A stretch of 64,000 nt of DNA from JAHBVH01 sp034432375 (GTDB lineage: Bacteria > Chloroflexota > Anaerolineae > Caldilineales > Caldilineaceae), in contig DAOUCA010000164.1 of NCBI GenBank assembly GCA_034432375.1, positions 1 to 64,000 on the forward strand, read 5' to 3'. Under the pieces are notes generated by a model, which worked only from the letters and a program-made list of their open reading frames with translations, made no database searches and was not told the DNA's origin. How positions within the stretch are numbered: position 1 is the first letter of the stretch; each line of letters starts with the position of its first letter. Positions 61,838 through 64,000 of the stretch are shown here, one piece after another. A program made the position numbers and the translations under genes.

Positions 61838-61977
61838 TGAGACAGTAGGACGGTAGGACAGTAGGACAGTAGGACAGGGAGACAGGGAGACAGGGAGACA
61901 GGGAGACAGGGAGGCAGCACACACCGCCCTACCGTCCAACCGTCAAACTGTCCTACCGTCCTACCGCCCTACCTTCC
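61838..61977. repeat. Microsatellite fold-back between kinase and regulator genes
   Basis: gacagtaggacggtaggacagtaggac units and gggagaca units, then the pyrimidine arm with accgccctaccgtcc. The two arms are complementary, so a hairpin could form in mRNA between the kinase and the regulator. Confidence 0.8.
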
Positions 61978-61978
61978 A

Positions 61979-63199
61979 CTATTTTTGCTGCACTACGCTA
62001 GTCAACGGGCTACCGGCCAGCGGCAACCGAGCGCAGACCCGAAAGCCGCCGTCGGGACGGGGTCCGGCTTCGACCGCACCGCCCAAGGCAGTCGCCCGCT
62101 CTTGCATCCCGAGAATGCCCTGTCCGTACTCGATTCCGTGCTCGATTCCGTGCTCGATTCCGTGCTCGATGCCGTTGCGGGCTGCTTCACTGCCGGCCGC
62201 GTTATCAATCCGCAGCGTGAGTTCTTGCGCGCTACGGGTCACGTGGACGCATGACGCGCTCTGCCCCGAGTGGCGCATGACGTTGGTCAATGCTTCCTGG
62301 ATGATGCGAAACGCGGCCAAATCAACGCTGGCCGGCAGATCATCGAGATCACCCGCAATTTCTGTCTGCACTTGCAAGCCAGCCTCGGCCGCGCGAGCGA
62401 CGAGATCGCCCAGAGTGGCGAGCCCTGGCGATGGCGTCCGCGGGGCTTCTTCATGGCCCTGGCGCAGCAGATCCAGCACCGAACGCAGCTCACGCAACGC
62501 TTCCTTGCTAACATCTTTGATCACCGTGAGCGCGACCCGCGCTTGTTCCGGCTGCTTGTCCATCAGATGGAGGGCAACGCCAGCCTGCACGCTGATCAGT
62601 GAAATGTTGTGGCCGAGCACATCGTGCAGATCACGCGCGATCCGCAGCCGTTCCTCACCGGCACGACGGCGCGCTTCCTCTTCGCGAGTACGTTGCAGCC
62701 GTTGCTGGCGGATATGCGCGATCTCGGTGATGGTTGCACCAACGAGTAGCCACCCAGCCAGCCCAAAGAGCTCCGTGGAGGTAGGTGCAGGTTGATTGCC
62801 AACAACGTACGGCATCCAAGGAAACAACACAAAGTCCGCCGCAAGGACTGCCCATACGACCAGCCTGCGCCCCTGCCTCATCGCTGTAATGTAAGCAATG
62901 ATCATGATCAGGAAGTTTGGTCCCTTTGGGTAGTCCAAGAGCAAGTAGAGCAGGGTGATGCCCATGGCGACAATGAGCACCCCACCGGGATAGCGGCGGC
63001 GAAAAATCAGCGCGACCGCGCCCGCGGCCAGCAAAGCCAGCGCGACCGCATCAAGCGCGCGACGGTCTGGCTGGTGCTGCCCCACAAAGTACGTGCCGCC
63101 GATCGCGATCGCCCCAACGAGCAGGGCCAAAGCCACATCGGCATGCCAAGGGCGATGCTGAGTCCATTGGGGGATGGGTTGCTTTCCGTCAATTTTCAT
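61979..63199 (-). CDS. NarL-type sensor histidine kinase
   Basis: The 406-aa kinase has about five N-terminal spans (for example DVALALLVGAIAIGGTYFVG), the HisKA_3 box RIARDLHDVLGHNISLI with the phospho-His, and a HATPase domain with DNAAGSEA and GILGMQERA. Between those two motifs is an in-frame repeat Gly-Ile-Glu-His x3-4 encoded by 12-bp units. It senses a membrane signal and phosphorylates the regulator downstream. The ATG at 63199 starts the domain; a TTG start at 63328 is less likely. Confidence 0.92.
   Translation of the reverse strand: MKIDGKQPIPQWTQHRPWHADVALALLVGAIAIGGTYFVGQHQPDRRALDAVALALLAAGAVALIFRRRYPGGVLIVAMGITLLYLLLDYPKGPNFLIMIIAYITAMRQGRRLVVWAVLAADFVLFPWMPYVVGNQPAPTSTELFGLAGWLLVGATITEIAHIRQQRLQRTREEEARRRAGEERLRIARDLHDVLGHNISLISVQAGVALHLMDKQPEQARVALTVIKDVSKEALRELRSVLDLLRQGHEEAPRTPSPGLATLGDLVARAAEAGLQVQTEIAGDLDDLPASVDLAAFRIIQEALTNVMRHSGQSASCVHVTRSAQELTLRIDNAAGSEAARNGIEHGIEHGIEHGIEYGQGILGMQERATALGGAVEAGPRPDGGFRVCARLPLAGSPLTSVVQQK
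62123..62170 (-). repeat. 12-bp coding tandem repeat in the kinase ATP-lid, four units
   Basis: Units of tccgtgctcgat (first copy tccgtactcgat) encode repeated Gly-Ile-Glu-His/Tyr on the minus strand. The length is a multiple of three, so copy number changes keep frame. Confidence 0.9.
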
Positions 63200-63691
63200 G
63201 ATAACACCGTCAACTTCTGCATGGGGATGTGTCTGTTTGTCTTCGGCAAAGCAAACCCCAATATTGCTATTAAGCAAAGCGCCTAGAAATGGGTGCTGAT
63301 TACCCCGTATAGTATAAAGTAACGGCAAGCCATTTGCATACTACGCTGGGAGTATTCGAAGGCGGATTTTCGCGGTCTGTTATACTGCGTTTAGAATGAG
63401 AAGCGGAGTTAGCGATTTCTATGATAGCAGCACTCCGTCAACGAATGAAAACGCTCATCCACAACTTACGCCAGAAAAACTGGGGCCACTAGTCGCGCAA
63501 CTGACACATGTCACTATTGTTAACAGGTTGTGTCCAAGTAGATCAGCGACGGCTCAGAAAATAATAACCGCTGTCTAGATTATTTTCACCTGCTTTGGAT
63601 TGCGGGTAGTGGCAGCCTGCTTTCTCTGCTATAATGGAACAATGATGTTCGAGCGAAGCAAGCGCGTCTCAGCAGGCAAGGAGATACCGAG
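63200..63691. other. Divergent intergenic region
   Basis: A 492-bp gap between the kinase gene and the antitoxin-like gene. A short frame at 63396-63578 has no ribosome site and is not credited. The promoter for the antitoxin-like gene lies at 63627-63635. Confidence 0.4.
63627..63635 (+). promoter_or_regulatory. Extended -10 promoter for the antitoxin-like gene
   Basis: TGCTATAAT matches an extended -10 element. No good -35 is visible, as expected for this class. It lies 57 bp before the ATG at 63692. Confidence 0.5.
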
Positions 63692-63991
63692 ATGACCGTC
63701 CAAGAAACCGTTCAACAACTTCAACATACACCCCTGAGCTACCGGATTCAGGTAATTGAATTGTTGGTACAATCCCTCAAAGAGGAAATCACCCAAAGTG
63801 CATCCGCCCAGACAGTGCGGGAGCCCTTTCGTGTGCAGTCCGTTGACCTCGGTGCAGATGTTTCTGTTGACCGCAACGAAATGGATGGCGACAGAGGTGT
63901 TTGCACCTGTGGGATGGACACAAAAGGTAGGAGATCAACCAATGGCAGCCCCGCAACTTCAACTTCCAGCATCCCTCCAAAAATTAATTGA
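63692..63991 (+). CDS. Antitoxin-like small protein
   Basis: The 99-aa product begins like small antitoxins (MTVQETVQQLQHTPLSYRIQ, then VIELLVQSLKEEI) and continues with FRVQSVDLGADVSVDRNEMD, similar to the VDRDEIY-type tail of bacterial antitoxins. After GDRGV the frame runs on with a Cys/Thr/Ser-rich tail that looks unlike any antitoxin end. This may be a frameshift or an overlap with the next gene, which starts inside it. AAGGAG lies ten bases upstream of the ATG. Confidence 0.5.
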   Translation: MTVQETVQQLQHTPLSYRIQVIELLVQSLKEEITQSASAQTVREPFRVQSVDLGADVSVDRNEMDGDRGVCTCGMDTKGRRSTNGSPATSTSSIPPKIN

Positions 63992-64000
63992 CTCGGCGGT
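63885..64000 (+). CDS. Partial gene cut by the window end
   Basis: A frame opens at 63885 (ATG GCG) or at 63942 (ATG GCA GCC). The latter has AGGAG eight bases upstream and encodes MAAPQLQLPASLQKLIDSA, so it is the better start. It continues past the window. It overlaps the antitoxin-like gene and could be a toxin partner or an unrelated gene. Confidence 0.45.
   Translation, partial: MATEVFAPVGWTQKVGDQPMAAPQLQLPASLQKLIDSA

Noticed and set aside
63396..63578. 60-codon plus-strand frame
   Set aside because: No ribosome site and unremarkable composition.
1..64000. tRNA or rRNA genes
   Set aside because: No convincing T-loop or rRNA segment was noticed by eye on either strand; a covariance-model scan would be needed to exclude them fully.

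Overview
The window is about 64 kb of bacterial chromosome with moderately high GC. The best guess for the host is a Chloroflexota bacterium (Anaerolineae/Caldilineae type). This rests on gene content only: lipobox lipoproteins, a CSLREA/choice-of-anchor beta-helix protein, a DUF4405 membrane cytochrome, a haem-binding-domain protein, many ABC importers, and gene gaps full of palindromes and short tandem repeats. No rRNA, tRNA, CRISPR array, transposase or phage gene was seen.

Layout. 0-9.6 kb: orphan MazF-like toxin, nucleotidyltransferase, GNAT, a secreted beta-helix protein of 1125 aa, an SF1 helicase and a haem-binding-domain protein. 10-13.8 kb: peptide-type ABC importer (binding protein and two permeases, no ATPase). 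13.9-17.2 kb (minus): exported dienelactone hydrolase, LysM alpha/beta hydrolase, YceI lipoprotein. 17.4-24.5 kb (minus): DUF4405 cytochrome, small membrane protein, helix-hairpin-helix lipoprotein, membrane protein, Gly/Asn-rich lipoprotein, then a MacA/MacB-like export system. 24.9-31 kb: P-type ATPase, MATE and MFS transporters.

31-46.6 kb (minus) is the most unusual part. Twelve genes run in one direction: a vanillyl-alcohol-oxidase-type flavoprotein, a C70 (AvrRpt2-like) cysteine protease, two tandem copies of a two-gene unit (an approx. 320-aa protein plus a 128-aa protein), a 489-aa unknown, a polyprenyl diphosphate synthase, a 562-aa unknown, an ABM-fold protein, a nitrilase-superfamily enzyme and a 1264-aa unknown. 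None of the unknowns has a signal peptide. The beta-rich duplicated proteins recall TULIP/P47-OrfX-type lipid-binding proteins, but only as inference. Together the genes suggest an undescribed system that makes or carries a hydrophobic molecule.

47-55 kb (minus): carbohydrate ABC importer whose MalF-type permease carries an N-terminal beta-propeller, followed by Gfo/Idh/MocA and 2-hydroxyacid dehydrogenases that may process the imported compound. 55.4-57.7 kb: two BatA-like von Willebrand proteins. 58-64 kb: FAD/NAD(P)-binding protein, small membrane protein, NarL-type two-component pair, and an antitoxin-like gene overlapping a gene cut by the window end.

Several families of intergenic repeats recur: a palindromic element with AACTCATGTTAC ends (6.4 and 50.3 kb), elements ending in TAGTACA that supply stop codons (27.5 and 42.7 kb), CACAGAG and CACGAAGACAC inverted repeats, and purine/pyrimidine microsatellites placed beside operons.
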